A stretch of 35,942 nt of DNA from an uncultured Lachnospiraceae bacterium (lineage in GTDB: Bacteria > Bacillota > Clostridia > Lachnospirales > Lachnospiraceae): assembly GCA_946632055.1 (NCBI GenBank), contig CAMPAR010000013.1:1-35942 (forward strand). Reading direction: 5' to 3'. A program made the position numbers and the translations under genes. Shown piece by piece: positions 7,490 to 15,670 of this stretch. A model generated the notes under the pieces. The model searched no databases. It was not told the origin of the DNA and worked only from the letters and a program-made list of their open reading frames with translations. Position 1 is the first letter of the stretch. Each line of letters opens with the position of its first letter.

Positions 7490-9133
7490 TTACGGATTGC
7501 GTTTTTCTCCGCATCCGCTGCAGTGATAGCCGGTGATCACTTCTTCATCGTAGGCAGGCTTGACGACAACGGTTTCATCATAGGCCTTTTTTACTACAAC
7601 AGTTTCGTCATAAGCTTCCTTGACGACAACGGTTTCATCGTAGGCTTCTTTCACTACAACAGTTTCATCATAGGCTTCCTTCACGACGACGGTTTCATCG
7701 TAGGCGGCTTTATCTACTACCCAGGTCTGCTGAGTTTCGTATACTGCATCATGATGGATGGTATCGACAACAACTGCGACATGACCCCATCCTCCAGGTT
7801 CTCCTGCCAACGCGTGAGCCTTATCGTGTGCCAAAAGATTTTCGTTGGTTGCCTCTCCGTGTGCAGTGAAATCATATCCGCAGTCGTTACACAGAAGATG
7901 AACTTCATAAATAGGCTCGTCATATGCCTCGGATACCAGCACCTGCGTGGTATCGTAATGGCCTTCTTCCTCATGATGGACCGTCTTCGTTTCAGCATCA
8001 TGATGAACGGTTTTGATTTCGGCATCATGATGGACCTTCTTGGTCTCCGCATCATGGTGTACTGTTTTTGTTTCCGCGTCATGGTGTACTGTCTTGGTCT
8101 CCGCTTCATGATGGACCTTCTGCTTGTCAGCAACCCATGTATGCTCATGTGAAGCCGTTGTGGACTGTGAGGTCGTTGGTTTTTCAGAAGACGGCGCAGC
8201 GGATGTCGGTGCCTTTGTCGCGGGTTCAGATGTTGACGGAGCAGATGTTTCTGGTGCGGAAGTTGTCTCATCCTTCACTGCAGCAGTACTATTTGATACA
8301 TCTGTTTTGGAAACAGCTGTCGTTTCTTTTTGGGATTCCTTGGATGGATTTTCAGATGTTCGGCTTGCCGCTTCTTCTACCGATTCGGATTCCGTTTCTT
8401 CGGATGTCGTCTCCTGCTCTGTTTCCTTTTCTGTCTCCAAAGACTCTTCTTTCTGGTTTTCAGAAAGCTCTACAGCGAATGTGCTCTCTGTACCGTCTTC
8501 ATTTTTGATGTGAACAATTACGGTACCGTTCTCGTCCTCGTCAACAGAAATTGTCTTGCCTTCCTCCATAGCTTTTGTGATGTCTTCTTCAGTAATGAAG
8601 CTTAGGCTCTCTTCCCCGTCTTCTGAAGTAACAGTTACACGGATCTTCTCGTCTTCAATTTCTTCGGTCACGACAGATCCGATTACAAAGTCACCGCCCT
8701 GGATTTCGGTCGGGACAGATACCGTATAGCTATTCTGCGTTCCATCCTCATCTGTGACTGTCAGGACATAACCGCCGTCTTTTTCTTCAGCACGCACCGT
8801 CTGCCCTTCTTTAATGTTAAGAAGAGCCGCCGTTTTCTCATCAGTGATAAAAGAAAGCGAATCTTTTCTGTCTTCGGATTCTATGGTTACGCGAACCGTC
8901 CCATCCGCGGCTTTTTCTTTTTTTACAATTCCGGCAACAAAGCTGCCGTCTTTGTTATCCTCGTGTTTTTGTTCGATTTCTGTTCCTTCGGATTCAGTCG
9001 TCAAACTATCCATTGTTTCAACCGATTCGGTCGGGTCGGTGTTTCCGCACCCTGAACAGGATGATAGTCCCGCTGTAAGGAACAGCATAGCGACTGCGCT
9101 GATAATCATAAGAACCATGTTTCTGTTTTTCAT
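7490..9133 (-). CDS. repeat-rich surface lipoprotein
   Basis: The product has 547 residues, and the start is supported by AAAGGAG before the ATG. Residues 1-26 are a lipoprotein signal ending in LSSC. Three related beta modules of about 60 residues follow (each containing SLSFIT or a similar strand, about 60-225), then a Ser/Thr/Glu-rich linker of about 100 residues. After HEHTWV come about six 9-residue repeats of the VHHDAETKT type. A CNDCG knuckle, then about six 10-residue AYDETVVVKE repeats, and a final CSGCG lead to the C-terminus. The His/Asp-rich repeats and Cys pairs could bind metal; this is inference. Such HTW/HHxA/YDE repeat tails occur in Clostridia wall proteins of unknown role. 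The gene lies inside the pilus locus between REP elements. Confidence 0.85.
   Translation of the reverse strand: MKNRNMVLMIISAVAMLFLTAGLSSCSGCGNTDPTESVETMDSLTTESEGTEIEQKHEDNKDGSFVAGIVKKEKAADGTVRVTIESEDRKDSLSFITDEKTAALLNIKEGQTVRAEEKDGGYVLTVTDEDGTQNSYTVSVPTEIQGGDFVIGSVVTEEIEDEKIRVTVTSEDGEESLSFITEEDITKAMEEGKTISVDEDENGTVIVHIKNEDGTESTFAVELSENQKEESLETEKETEQETTSEETESESVEEAASRTSENPSKESQKETTAVSKTDVSNSTAAVKDETTSAPETSAPSTSEPATKAPTSAAPSSEKPTTSQSTTASHEHTWVADKQKVHHEAETKTVHHDAETKTVHHDAETKKVHHDAEIKTVHHDAETKTVHHEEEGHYDTTQVLVSEAYDEPIYEVHLLCNDCGYDFTAHGEATNENLLAHDKAHALAGEPGGWGHVAVVVDTIHHDAVYETQQTWVVDKAAYDETVVVKEAYDETVVVKEAYDETVVVKEAYDETVVVKKAYDETVVVKPAYDEEVITGYHCSGCGEKRNP
7530..7715 (-). repeat. 30 bp tandem repeats encoding AYDETVVVKE
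   Basis: About six in-frame 30 bp units lie at the 3' end of the lipoprotein gene. Synonymous differences such as GACGAC versus ACTACA alternate between neighbouring units, so they are not freshly expanded copies. Copy number could vary among strains. Confidence 0.85.
7965..8130 (-). repeat. 27 bp tandem repeats encoding VHHDAETKT
   Basis: About six in-frame 27 bp units lie in the lipoprotein gene. The His-His-Asp/Glu core is kept in all units while flanking codons vary, which implies selection on the peptide. Confidence 0.85.
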
Positions 9134-9400
9134 ATGTTTTCTCCTTTGTGATTTTTGTTTTGTGTCAGTTCCTCCCCTTTATAATATTATGACGGCATTT
9201 TTTCAGTTTTTTCGTCGAAAAGCGAACTTTTTTGGAATTTTTATACCCTGGGAGTGTCAAAAACGCTCCCGTTTCGACGCATGCCTAAAAGTATACATTT
9301 TTGAAACTTTATATTATCAGATTTTATGATTTTTGTAAAGTGAAAAGCATTGATACGAGGTTATTTTTATGGGTTTTCAACAAAGCTGTATTCTCTTTTG
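9134..9400 (-). promoter_or_regulatory. upstream region of the lipoprotein gene
   Basis: No gene was found here. The ribosome site AAAGGAG lies just before the ATG at 9133. A CATAATATTATAAAG block at about 9177-9192 is the likely -10 area. The segment 9174-9232 is duplicated at 7365-7433. The remainder is AT-rich. Confidence 0.5.
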
Positions 9401-9466
9401 GAGACAGGGGGACGGTTCTTTTGTCTCGGCATGATTGCCAAGACAAAAGAACCGTCCCCCTGTCTC
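9401..9466. repeat. REP hairpin element, copy 2
   Basis: A 66 bp near-perfect inverted repeat matching copy 1. It sits 24 bp beyond the RAYT stop codon. Partial copies follow at once (CCGTCCCTCTGTCTCACC then TATCTCACCG), as expected of a REP cluster next to its transposase. Confidence 0.9.
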
Positions 9467-9489
9467 ACCGTCCCTCTGTCTCACCTATC

Positions 9490-10245
9490 TCACCGTATTT
9501 CTCTGCAGATGCGCTCAATTATTGACTTGCTAATTCCCGTCAGCCTGGAAAGCTGTCGGATTGATATTCCGCAGTCTATCGCTTTTTCTACGGCATCATA
9601 ACGTAGATCGTCCGACAACCCGGCGATTTCCAGCACTGACTCGCATCCACAAACTGTCTGCAGATGTTCTGCTGCCTCACGATCTGTTAAACGTTTCGCG
9701 CCGGAGTATTCCAAATGTTCTCCATCACAGGGTTCATTAACAAATCTCAAAAGGCTTTCCCCTGTAAGATCCGTATAGTTTTCAAAGTCATCCAACAAAT
9801 CGTCCTTTTCTGTGACGCGGCTGCAGCCTAGCCAAGGATAGTCAAACGGATTCCCGCAAAGACCGGCCTTTACAGGGTTCTGACAAATATAGCGAACGAC
9901 ATCCAGAAAGTATTCATCTGTCTCTATTATTTCACTTCGAAATCTATCCTGATATAAATGTCCGTGAAGCTGATACTTCCAGTTGAAATAATGGGCGTAC
10001 GACGAACCGACTCTCCTGAAAATAATTTCCAAGGGTTCCGCCTCTTCCTTAAGAAGAAGATGCACATGATTTCCCATCAGGCAATACGCATATAGTTGAA
10101 AACCTGATTTCCTCTTGGCTTTCTGCATCGAATCAAGAAATCGACAGCAGTCTTCATCATCCAAAAAAATGACTCTTTTGTCTACCCCTCGAATCATAAT
10201 ATGATAAATTCCTGTACTTGATTTTTTTCTTGCTCTTCTGGGCAT
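9490..10245 (-). CDS. REP-associated tyrosine transposase (RAYT, Y1/HUH family)
   Basis: The product has 251 residues. YHIMIRGV and the HUH motif GNHVHLLL (about residue 69) mark a Y1_Tnp/TnpA_REP fold. The likely nucleophilic Tyr lies in the SSYAHYFNWKY segment, and RYICQNPVKAGL is a typical family block. The C-terminal extension ends in a helix-turn-helix-like segment (QLSRLTGISKSIIERI). RAYTs bind and nick REP hairpins as single strands and are linked to their dispersal. REP copies lie on both sides of the gene (9401 and 10495), plus 7284 and a short form at 20139, so the pair looks intact here. The start has AGAGGTGAAGAGATA upstream. Confidence 0.93.
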   Translation of the reverse strand: MPRRARKKSSTGIYHIMIRGVDKRVIFLDDEDCCRFLDSMQKAKRKSGFQLYAYCLMGNHVHLLLKEEAEPLEIIFRRVGSSYAHYFNWKYQLHGHLYQDRFRSEIIETDEYFLDVVRYICQNPVKAGLCGNPFDYPWLGCSRVTEKDDLLDDFENYTDLTGESLLRFVNEPCDGEHLEYSGAKRLTDREAAEHLQTVCGCESVLEIAGLSDDLRYDAVEKAIDCGISIRQLSRLTGISKSIIERICREIR

Positions 10246-10494
10246 TATCTCTTCACCTCTTTGCAGAAACAGGAGCAGAACAGCAGTTTTACTCCCTCTA
10301 CGATGTTCTATGATTTGTGGATATGGTACCGAAGTGTATAAGTGAATTATTCAGACTGGATCTGGAAGGTTGTCAGAAAAAACAGGTTATTGTTAGTACC
10401 ACTTATTATCATAACACAATTATTCTGTGCGGTCAAGATAGATATTAAAAAATGAAGATGGAGAGATTTGAGACAAGGGTGGTGAGACAAGGGT
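10246..10494. other. intergenic region upstream of the RAYT
   Basis: No coding region was found. It must hold the RAYT promoter, but no clear -35/-10 pair stands out. Towards the right end GAGACAAGGG is repeated in steps, leading into REP copy 3. Confidence 0.4.
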
Positions 10495-10564
10495 GAGACA
10501 AGGGGACGGTTCTTTTGTCTCGCTTGGCATGCTTGCCAAGACAAAAGAACCGTCCCCTTGTCTC
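10495..10564. repeat. REP hairpin element, copy 3, with a trailing half copy
   Basis: A 70 bp inverted repeat with arms GAGACAAGGGGACGGTTC... It differs from copies 1 and 2 by CAAGG for CAGGG and by a longer GCTTGGCATGCTTGCC centre. A half element follows at 10565-10589, and partial GAGACAAGGG units precede it. Confidence 0.9.
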
Positions 10565-10623
10565 TCAAAAGAACCGTCCCCTTGTCTCTGACAGATCAGG
10601 TAAAGTGATTTAATATTCTGACG

Positions 10624-10662
10624 CAACAAAGCCCCATTCTTTATGAAGATGGGGCTTTGTTG
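10624..10662 (-). terminator. terminator-like hairpin downstream of the major pilin
   Basis: A stem of about 14 bp (CAACAAAGCCCCAT / ATGGGGCTTTGTTG) with an 11-nt loop lies about 105 bp past the pilin stop. It lacks a long U run, so it may instead be a 3' stabilising hairpin for the abundant pilin mRNA. The stretch 10663-10767 shows no other feature. Confidence 0.65.
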
Positions 10663-10767
10663 AATGCTGATAATATACCAAATGCTCTTACATGTACGAT
10701 ACAGGAAGAGTATTTGTATAAATGATATTAATAAATCGCTTACGAACACAACCAACCTGACTTTAAG

Positions 10768-11187
10768 TCATTCATACTTAATGGTAACAGTCTCATTATT
10801 CTCAGTAAAAGTAATCGTCGCTTTACCTTTTGCCGTAGGAGTGCCCGTAGCGGTTACACCTGCAACTGCTTTGTCAGCATCTACGGTCGCCCACCCATCG
10901 ACTGCCTGATGTAATGTAACTGTTGCTGTATACACATAGCTTCCAGCTGTAGCATCGTCAACAACATATTCAATGTCCGCAGAATTACTTACGATCTCCG
11001 TCTCTTCCGTCATAGCTGCTGTGACAATCTCAGCATATGCCGATCTTACGTTCGCCAGATCCGTCGCTTCTCTCGATTTCTCAAGCTGACTTGTGAAAAT
11101 CGGAATCGCAATCGCAACTAACACGGCGATGATCGCTACGACGATCAGGAGTTCTGCAAGGGTAAAACCTTTGTTGTTCTTCTTCAT
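10768..11187 (-). CDS. pilA: major type IV pilin (prepilin)
   Basis: The ATG at 11187 is chosen because AGAAAGGA lies upstream and it gives a short class IVa leader. The 139-residue product begins MKKNNKG and then FTLAELLIVVAIIAVLVAI, the textbook prepilin cleavage site (after Gly) with Phe at +1 and Glu at +5. The hydrophobic N-terminal helix is followed by a small beta domain ending NNETVTIKYE; there is no Cys pair. Mature length is about 132 residues. It has its own promoter and a structured leader, and follows pilC in the same direction. A single GFTLAE-type pilin here suggests it is the main fibre subunit. Confidence 0.95.
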   Translation of the reverse strand: MKKNNKGFTLAELLIVVAIIAVLVAIAIPIFTSQLEKSREATDLANVRSAYAEIVTAAMTEETEIVSNSADIEYVVDDATAGSYVYTATVTLHQAVDGWATVDADKAVAGVTATGTPTAKGKATITFTENNETVTIKYE

Positions 11188-11316
11188 AATTCTTTTTTCC
11201 TTTCTGTTTATCTGTTCATTATACGGCTGCCGTTTTGTAAAGCACTGCATCCGCAAGTGATTCGGCAGCTCCTTCGGTTTACTCGTTCTCTAAAGCATCG
11301 GGCTGCTTTCTTGATC
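11188..11316 (-). promoter_or_regulatory. structured 5' leader of the pilin mRNA
   Basis: The leader of about 130 nt can fold a GCTGCCG (263-269 of 11xxx) / CGGCAGC (226-232) stem around an inner CACT...AGTG hairpin. An upstream GCAGC (302-306) could pair with the same GCTGC, giving two exclusive folds. No known riboswitch consensus was recognised. Confidence 0.45.
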
Positions 11317-11323
11317 TGCTAAT

Positions 11324-11352
11324 AGAATAACAGATTTTGATCGATCACGCAA
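11324..11352 (-). promoter_or_regulatory. sigma-A-type promoter of the pilin gene
   Basis: Read leftward: TTGCGT (-35, 11347-11352), 17 bp spacer, TATTCT (-10, 11324-11329). The start point would be near 11317. Confidence 0.55.
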
Positions 11353-11469
11353 GCATAAAGTAGCGTCAAATTTTACAACTTTCAGCGGTTTTTATGCTTT
11401 ACAGATTGACTTTTTGACGTTTTTCCACCACTTTGTGTCTTAATCCGCGAGTTCCTGTCACTGAAAGTC

Positions 11470-11488
11470 TGCGGAAAATTCTTCCGCA
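11470..11488 (-). terminator. weak terminator-like hairpin after pilC
   Basis: TGCGGAA / TTCCGCA with a 5-nt loop lies about 10 bp past the pilC stop and has only a weak T-rich tail. It may limit read-through from pilBTC into the pilin gene. The stretch 11353-11469 is otherwise featureless. Confidence 0.35.
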
Positions 11489-11496
11489 TCAGCCCT

Positions 11497-12717
11497 TTAC
11501 ATCGCGCTGTACATCTGGAACATGGCCATGTACATCGCGAGCACGATGAATCCGGCAACGAGCGCCAGTACGACGAGAACGGCGGGTTCGAGCTTCGCGA
11601 CGGCGTCGGCGGTCGCCTGCTCGAGTTCCGAGTCGTAATAGCCCGCGATGGTATTCAGCGTTTTCTCCAGTTCGCCGGTCTCTTCGCCGACGGCCGCCAT
11701 GTCGGTAAGGATATCCGGCAGGCATTCCGCTTCCCTGAGGGAGGATCCGAGCGTACGGCCCTCCTCCAGTTTTCCGGAGATTTTCGCGACGCTCTGGGAG
11801 ATGTAGTAGTTGTCGATCACCTTCGAGGTAATATTGATGGAGCGCGGGATCTGCAGACCCGCTTCCAGCATCATCGCCATGGTGTTCGCAAACTGGGAAG
11901 CGCCGGAAAGCTGAGCGATTTTGCCGACAACCGGCAGCTTCAAGGTCAGCTTCGCAAGCTTCATGCGCCCGTCTTCCGTGTTGCCGTACAGCTTCAGCGC
12001 CAGAATGAGCACGGCGATGACCCCGATGATGACCAGAATGTACTTCCGGAAAAAGTTGGAGATCGCGATCAGCGCCTTCGTGAGTCCCGGAAGCTCGGCC
12101 CCGAGATCCTGGAAAACCGCCGTAAAGGTCGGCACGACCTTTACCATCAGGACAATGACCACGACGACCGCGATGACCAGGACGAAGATCGGGTAGATCA
12201 TCGCCCCTTTGATTTTAGCCTTGGTCTTGGCCTGCTTCTCGTAGTGCTTCGCCATCGACTCGAAGGAGCGGTCAAGCGCCCCGGATTCCTCGCCGGCGCG
12301 AATCGTTTCTATAAAGGTCGGCGGCAGAAGCTTTTCGCCGCGCTCGGCAAAGCTGGATGACACCGCGCGCCCCGCCTCCACGTCTTCTCCGACCTTTTTC
12401 AGCATCCTCTTCAGCGGCTTGTTTTCCGTCTTGTCAGCGATCAGCTGCACGGTGCGCGCGATTGGCACGCCGGAGCGCAGAATGATCGCGAACTGACTGC
12501 ACATCAGGGTAAAGGCTTTGATATCGAGACGGTTTCCGCCGATGTCCCGGTTCAGAAAGTTCGAGCTTTCCTCCTTATCGTCGGCTGCCGTAATCTTCAG
12601 CACCACGTCGCATTCCTGCCGGATGCGCTCGGCCGCGTCCATCTCATTATAGGCTTCGACGACGCCGGAAACCTTCTGCCCGTCCCGGGAAATTGCATGA
12701 TATTTGTATGTACTCAT
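11497..12717 (-). CDS. pilC: PilC, inner-membrane platform protein of the type IV pilus
   Basis: The product has 406 residues, the usual length for the PilC/GspF family. Two GspF repeats are visible: one starts about residue 65 (FTLMCSQFAIILRSGVP, with a membrane pair near 165-240), and the second about 270 (FANTMAMMLEAGLQI, with a final membrane helix near 375-398). PilC sits at the base of the pilus and passes motor rotation or force from PilB and PilT to the pilins. The gene follows pilT by 30 bp, with AAGGAG upstream of the ATG. Confidence 0.95.
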   Translation of the reverse strand: MSTYKYHAISRDGQKVSGVVEAYNEMDAAERIRQECDVVLKITAADDKEESSNFLNRDIGGNRLDIKAFTLMCSQFAIILRSGVPIARTVQLIADKTENKPLKRMLKKVGEDVEAGRAVSSSFAERGEKLLPPTFIETIRAGEESGALDRSFESMAKHYEKQAKTKAKIKGAMIYPIFVLVIAVVVVIVLMVKVVPTFTAVFQDLGAELPGLTKALIAISNFFRKYILVIIGVIAVLILALKLYGNTEDGRMKLAKLTLKLPVVGKIAQLSGASQFANTMAMMLEAGLQIPRSINITSKVIDNYYISQSVAKISGKLEEGRTLGSSLREAECLPDILTDMAAVGEETGELEKTLNTIAGYYDSELEQATADAVAKLEPAVLVVLALVAGFIVLAMYMAMFQMYSAM

Positions 12718-12747
12718 CCCGGATCTCGCTCCTTCCTTTTTCTATCC

Positions 12748-13794
12748 TTACACTGCGTTTTTCCGCACAAAATCCGCTTCCTTCGCGTAGTGCAGCGCCA
12801 TGTCCTTTGTGATCGCTCCGCTTCTCACCAGCCGCACCAATGCCTGATCCATCGTCTGTCCGCCAAGCGCGGCGCTGGTCGAGATCGCGTTCGCGATCTG
12901 CGGCGTATTGCCCGAGCGGATCAGGTTCCGGACCGCGTCCGTCACGACCATCATTTCACAGGCCAGCGCTCTTCCGCCGCCCCGCTTCGGAATGAGCTGC
13001 TGCGTGAGAACGGCCTGCAGCGTCATCGAAAGCTGCAGCCGGATCTGGTTCTGCATGCCTTCCGGGAAAACCTGCACGATACGGTCGACAGAGTCCGCCG
13101 CGGAGCCGGTATGCAGCGTTCCGAAGACGAGATGTCCGGTTTCCGCTGCCGTGATCGCGGTCTCAATCGTCTCACGGTCACGCATTTCGCCGATCAGGAT
13201 GACATTCGGGTCTTCCCGGAGGCTGGCGCGAAGGCCCGCCGCAAAGCTCATGGTGTCCTTCCCGACTTCCCGCTGGTTGATCGCGCAGAGGTCCGGCTTG
13301 TACAGGTATTCGACCGGGTCCTCCAGCGTCACAATGTGATCATAGCGGGTGTGATTGATCCTGTCAATCATAGCCGCAAGGGTCGTGGATTTTCCGGAAC
13401 CGGTTTCGCCGGTCACAAGCACGATGCCCTTGTGAAGATCCGTAAGCGTCAGCGCCGCCGGCGGAAGGCCGAGCGTCTCCAGCTTCGGAATTTTTTCGGA
13501 CAGCAGTCTTAAAGCGATCGAAGGGATGCCCTGCTGGCGGAAAATATGGATTCTTAAGCGCACGCCGCAGATGGTTTCCGAGGCGTCCAGCTCTCCGGTG
13601 TCTTCATAGCTTTTCCATTCGTTTCCTGCAAGCTCCATCGCGTACGAGACGCATTCTTCCCGGGAGAGGATTTCCCCGTTCATGTTCTGAAGGGCGCCGC
13701 TCAGGCGGTACTTCGGCGGCAGTCCGGCGATCAGATGAATGTCGGAAGCGCCGGCCTCCGAGGCCTGCGTAATCAAATGTTCGATGTTGATCAT
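12748..13794 (-). CDS. pilT: PilT, retraction ATPase of the type IV pilus
   Basis: The product has 348 residues. Walker A is GETGSGKSTT (about residue 131), and the Walker B region has VILIGEMRDRET. The His box is TGHLVFGTLHT. The C-terminal VRNLIRSGNTPQI corresponds to the AIRNLIRE motif needed for retraction in PilT. It is the hexameric motor that depolymerises the fibre, supporting twitching and DNA uptake in other bacteria. It starts 11 bp after the pilB stop. Confidence 0.96.
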   Translation of the reverse strand: MINIEHLITQASEAGASDIHLIAGLPPKYRLSGALQNMNGEILSREECVSYAMELAGNEWKSYEDTGELDASETICGVRLRIHIFRQQGIPSIALRLLSEKIPKLETLGLPPAALTLTDLHKGIVLVTGETGSGKSTTLAAMIDRINHTRYDHIVTLEDPVEYLYKPDLCAINQREVGKDTMSFAAGLRASLREDPNVILIGEMRDRETIETAITAAETGHLVFGTLHTGSAADSVDRIVQVFPEGMQNQIRLQLSMTLQAVLTQQLIPKRGGGRALACEMMVVTDAVRNLIRSGNTPQIANAISTSAALGGQTMDQALVRLVRSGAITKDMALHYAKEADFVRKNAV

Positions 13795-13805
13795 ATCGTT
13801 TCTTT

Positions 13806-15587
13806 TTACTCCTCGTCCGCGTTCATCACCCGCAGGATTTCTTCCACGCTCGTCACACCCTCCAGTACCAGCCTGCGTGCATTATCACTGAGAGAAGTGA
13901 ATTCTTCCCCCCTGTTTTCCAGCGCCGCCTCGATTTTCTCACGGCTCGCACCGGAGGAAATGAGTTTACGCACGTCCCGATTCACCATCAGGATCTCGAA
14001 AACCGCGATTCTCCCTTTGTAGCCCGTGCCGTAGCAGTCCGGACAGCCCGTTCCCTTGTAGAACATCTTCTTCGGCTGAGAGGCGTCGCCAGGCGCCTGA
14101 AGATCCTCCGGCGACAGTCCGAGGCTGTCAAGCTCCTCCGCCGTGGGCTCATAAGCCGTGCGGCAGGAGGGACAGATGCGGCGCACGAGACGCTGGGACA
14201 CGACGCCCTTTAAGGCGCTCGCAATAAGATACGGCTCCACGCCGATATCCGTCAGACGCTCGATCGTGCCGATGGCGTCATTGGTATGGATCGTCGAAAG
14301 CACGATGTGTCCCGTAATGGCGGCGCGCATCGCGATTTCGGCGGTTTCGCCATCACGGATTTCACCGACGGCGATGATGTCCGGGTCCTGACGAAGGATG
14401 GCGCGAAGGCCGCTCGCGAAGGTCATGCCCGTCTTCTCATTGATCTGCACCTGGTTGACCCCGTCCACATTGTACTCGACCGGGTCCTCCAGTGTCACGA
14501 GATTGACCTCCTTTGTATTCAGGCGGTTGATCATCGCGTACATTGTCGAGGATTTACCGGAGCCCGTGGGACCGACGATCAGAAGCACGCCGTTCCGGAT
14601 TTTTGTAAGGGCATTGAATTTCGCAAGATCAGCGCCCGCCAGTCCGATCGCCTCCGGCGTCTTCATCATGCCGGATTTCTCCAGGAGACGAATAACGATT
14701 TTCTCGCCGTAAACGGTCGGCAGCGTGGAAGCACGCAGGTCGATATCCCGCTCCTGCACGCGCACGTTGAAGCGGCCGTCCTGCGGGATGCGCCGCTCGG
14801 CGATATCCATGCCGCTCATGATCTTCAGGCGCGCCAGAACCGCTGCCTGAAGGTCCCGCGGAACGGTCAGGATTTCATGCAGCACGCCGTCAATACGCAT
14901 CCGGATCCGAAGCTCCGTCTCGCCCGGCTCTATATGGATATCACTGGCCCGCTCATTCGCCGCGCGCTCGATGATCGAGTTCACGAGACGGATCGTCGGA
15001 GCGCTTGACGCCGCGTCCTCGCCGATCTGATTCTGCTGGAAAGCCGTCTCGACCGCGCCGGTAAGATCGGCAGCCGCCGTATCCCGCCGCATCTCTTCGA
15101 TCGCGCGGGCGGCGCCTTCGTTGCCGTAAAGGACCTGGATCGCGTGATCCACCGCGGTTCCCATCGCCACCATCGGCACGACCCGGCGATGGACGACCTT
15201 GCGGACTTCCTCGATGGCGAAGAAGTTCAGGGGATCCGCCATCGCAAGGTACAGTTCATCCCGGTACACGCGCACCGGCACGACCTGATACTGCCGCGCG
15301 ATATTCTTCGGAACCGCCTCCGCAAGCTCCGTCGGAATCGACACCTTCGTCAGGTCCACATACTCAATGCCAAGCTGCATCTGCAGCGCTTCGATGAGCT
15401 CGCTCTCCGTAATGAAGCCGTTCTCAAGAAGGACGGTGCCAAGACGCTTATTGGAGCCTTTCTGCAGCTCAATTCCGCGCTGAAGCTCCTCTTCGGTCAG
15501 AACTCCCGCCGCTGTCAGGAGCTCGCCGAGTCTCCTCGGCGTCTTCGTCCCGGTTCTTCGTTCTTTACTGTTGTCGAAAATACCCAT
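13806..15587 (-). CDS. pilB: PilB, extension ATPase with MshEN c-di-GMP-binding N-terminus
   Basis: The ATG at 15587 is used because AGGA lies about 6 nt upstream; a TTG further up lacks this. The product has 593 residues. The N-terminus contains two copies of the MshEN signature RLGxxLxxxGxxxxxxLxxxLxxQ (about residues 17-70): RLGELLTAAGVL... and RLGTVLLENGFI.... In MshE and related PilB proteins this domain binds c-di-GMP. The ATPase domain has GPTGSGKSST (Walker A), DPDIIAVGEIRDGE (Walker B/Asp box), a His box (TGHIVLSTIHT), and a zinc tetracysteine (CPSC ... CPDC). It drives pilin polymerisation. It lies 83 bp after the permease-GGDEF/EAL gene. Confidence 0.96.
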   Translation of the reverse strand: MGIFDNSKERRTGTKTPRRLGELLTAAGVLTEEELQRGIELQKGSNKRLGTVLLENGFITESELIEALQMQLGIEYVDLTKVSIPTELAEAVPKNIARQYQVVPVRVYRDELYLAMADPLNFFAIEEVRKVVHRRVVPMVAMGTAVDHAIQVLYGNEGAARAIEEMRRDTAAADLTGAVETAFQQNQIGEDAASSAPTIRLVNSIIERAANERASDIHIEPGETELRIRMRIDGVLHEILTVPRDLQAAVLARLKIMSGMDIAERRIPQDGRFNVRVQERDIDLRASTLPTVYGEKIVIRLLEKSGMMKTPEAIGLAGADLAKFNALTKIRNGVLLIVGPTGSGKSSTMYAMINRLNTKEVNLVTLEDPVEYNVDGVNQVQINEKTGMTFASGLRAILRQDPDIIAVGEIRDGETAEIAMRAAITGHIVLSTIHTNDAIGTIERLTDIGVEPYLIASALKGVVSQRLVRRICPSCRTAYEPTAEELDSLGLSPEDLQAPGDASQPKKMFYKGTGCPDCYGTGYKGRIAVFEILMVNRDVRKLISSGASREKIEAALENRGEEFTSLSDNARRLVLEGVTSVEEILRVMNADEE

Positions 15588-15670
15588 AGCTTTCCTGCTC
15601 CTGTAAATATGCTCTGTCAAGTTCCGTGAAGATTCCGGAACGCTTTCTGCTCCTTCCCCGGAAGAAATAG

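Noticed and set aside
11188-11316. c-di-GMP riboswitch (GEMM-I or GEMM-II) in the pilin leader
   Set aside because: Expected cores were looked for and not found; only generic stems are present.
15588-15670. Separate pilB promoter (TTGACA is present)
   Set aside because: No -10 element lies at a proper distance before the start codon.
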